Shown here: piece by piece, positions 63,666-64,000 of the stretch
Layout: each line of letters begins with the position of its first letter
How positions within the stretch are numbered: position 1 is the stretch's first letter
NCBI GenBank assembly: GCA_036392375.1
Contig: DASVYC010000054.1
Span: forward strand, 1 to 64,000
DNA length: 64,000 nt
Direction: 5' to 3'
DNA from: JAFEBO01 sp036392375
Lineage (GTDB): Bacteria; Planctomycetota; Phycisphaerae; Phycisphaerales; UBA1924
Program-made: the position numbers and the translations under genes
Notes under the pieces: generated by a model
The model's database searches: none
Told to the model about the DNA's origin: nothing
What the model saw: only the letters and a program-made list of their open reading frames with translations

Positions 63666-64000
63666 TTACCGCGTCCGGGTCACGTTTCGCTCATGCCCGG
63701 CGTGCCGGCGCAGCTCCCGCAATGCATCTTCGGCGCTCTCGAAGGGCGGGAGGTCGTCCCCGGCTGCCAGGCCGCGGGCCAACCAGTGGTCCAGGGCCGG
63801 ATCGAGCTCGGTGACCACCTGCGCGGGTCGGACGCCGATCGAACGTCGGTCCAGACCCGTGAGCACACGGAAGAGCAGCTCAAAGACGCTGAGTAACTCG
63901 CTCTGCAGTTCGTGCTCGGTGATGCGGGCGGCATCGAGGGGCCCGCGCTCGCAGTAGCGAGCGACGCCGTAGAGCTCGATGTGCGAGCGGCCGCCGCGAT
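63666..64000 (-). CDS. C-terminal part of an unidentified protein (runs off the window)
   Basis: An open frame of at least 111 codons entering from the right edge and ending at a stop at 63666-63668. It reads helix-rich (I-E-L-Y-G-V-A-R-Y-C-E-R-G-P, L-L-S-V-F-E-L-L-F-R-V-L-T-G-L-D) with a charged C-terminal tail. The start lies beyond 64000. No family was recognised. Confidence 0.55.
   Translation of the reverse strand, partial: RGGRSHIELYGVARYCERGPLDAARITEHELQSELLSVFELLFRVLTGLDRRSIGVRPAQVVTELDPALDHWLARGLAAGDDLPPFESAEDALRELRRHAGHERNVTRTR

Noticed and set aside
62631..63896. 421-codon plus-strand frame over the CPBP protease
   Set aside because: It is antisense to a protein with an intact E-E-x-x-x-R motif; its translation is charged low-complexity sequence.

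Overview
This 64 kb window is a GC-rich bacterial chromosome segment, most likely from a planctomycete of the Phycisphaerae type. The evidence is three large secreted proteins ending in dockerin-like repeats of the style C-P-A-D-x-N-x-D-G-x-V-D-D-x-D-F, a Gram-negative envelope gene set (lipoproteins, a PagL-like lipid A deacylase, O-antigen ligase) and a type III glutamine synthetase. It is ordinary chromosome: I see no insertion sequence, prophage or CRISPR array. The placement is inference; no 16S rRNA is present.

Layout. 0-5 kb: a secreted dockerin-type protein and two lipoproteins, one a TolB-like propeller. 5-9.8 kb: a XerC/D recombinase, then yggS (PLP-binding protein with a long basic N-terminal extension) and a secreted protein on the minus strand, then a peroxiredoxin. 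9.8-16 kb: gpmI, a phosphodiester glycosidase/GH10-like/dockerin protein, an HPt protein, a REC-GGDEF diguanylate cyclase and PagL. 16-24 kb: slyX, an M29 aminopeptidase, dxs-nadK, ptsN with a polyprenyl diphosphate synthase, and rsmB. 24-26.6 kb: a histidine kinase and a REC-XRE regulator. 26.8-30.4 kb: pyruvate dehydrogenase E1-beta and E2. 30.6-37 kb: ispH-rlmN-YwaF-like-WecA-like-O-antigen ligase. 37-39.3 kb: an HpnC-like squalene synthase and a beta-lactamase-fold hydrolase. 39.3-46.5 kb: a complete histidine operon. 46.6-53 kb: tRNA-Asp, a coiled-coil/small membrane protein pair, then an ArsR-methyltransferase/ahcY/metF unit. 53-64 kb: a giant FG-GAP protein, map, trpA, glnN, tRNA-Ile(CAT), a NosL-like protein, tRNA-Glu(CTC), a CPBP protease and a partial gene.

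The most striking system is the histidine operon. It starts with a promoter directly abutting an 18-residue leader peptide with six consecutive His codons, followed by an intrinsic terminator and a possible antiterminator: a translation-coupled histidine attenuator, apparently on a leaderless transcript. The seven structural genes hisG-hisC-hisB-hisH-hisF-hisA-hisD overlap one another. They carry two unusual fusions: HisC with a C-terminal HAD-like domain (candidate histidinol-phosphatase) and HisA-HisI-HisE in one chain. All ten pathway activities would then be covered.

A second theme is leaderless expression. At least eight genes have a TANNNT box 5-7 nt before an ATG or GTG and no Shine-Dalgarno sequence, while other genes have good Shine-Dalgarno sequences. 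A third is a SahR-like methyl-cycle unit with a perfect inverted repeat lying on its start site. Isoprenoid genes (dxs, polyprenyl synthase, ispH, hpnC) recur across the window but are not one operon.
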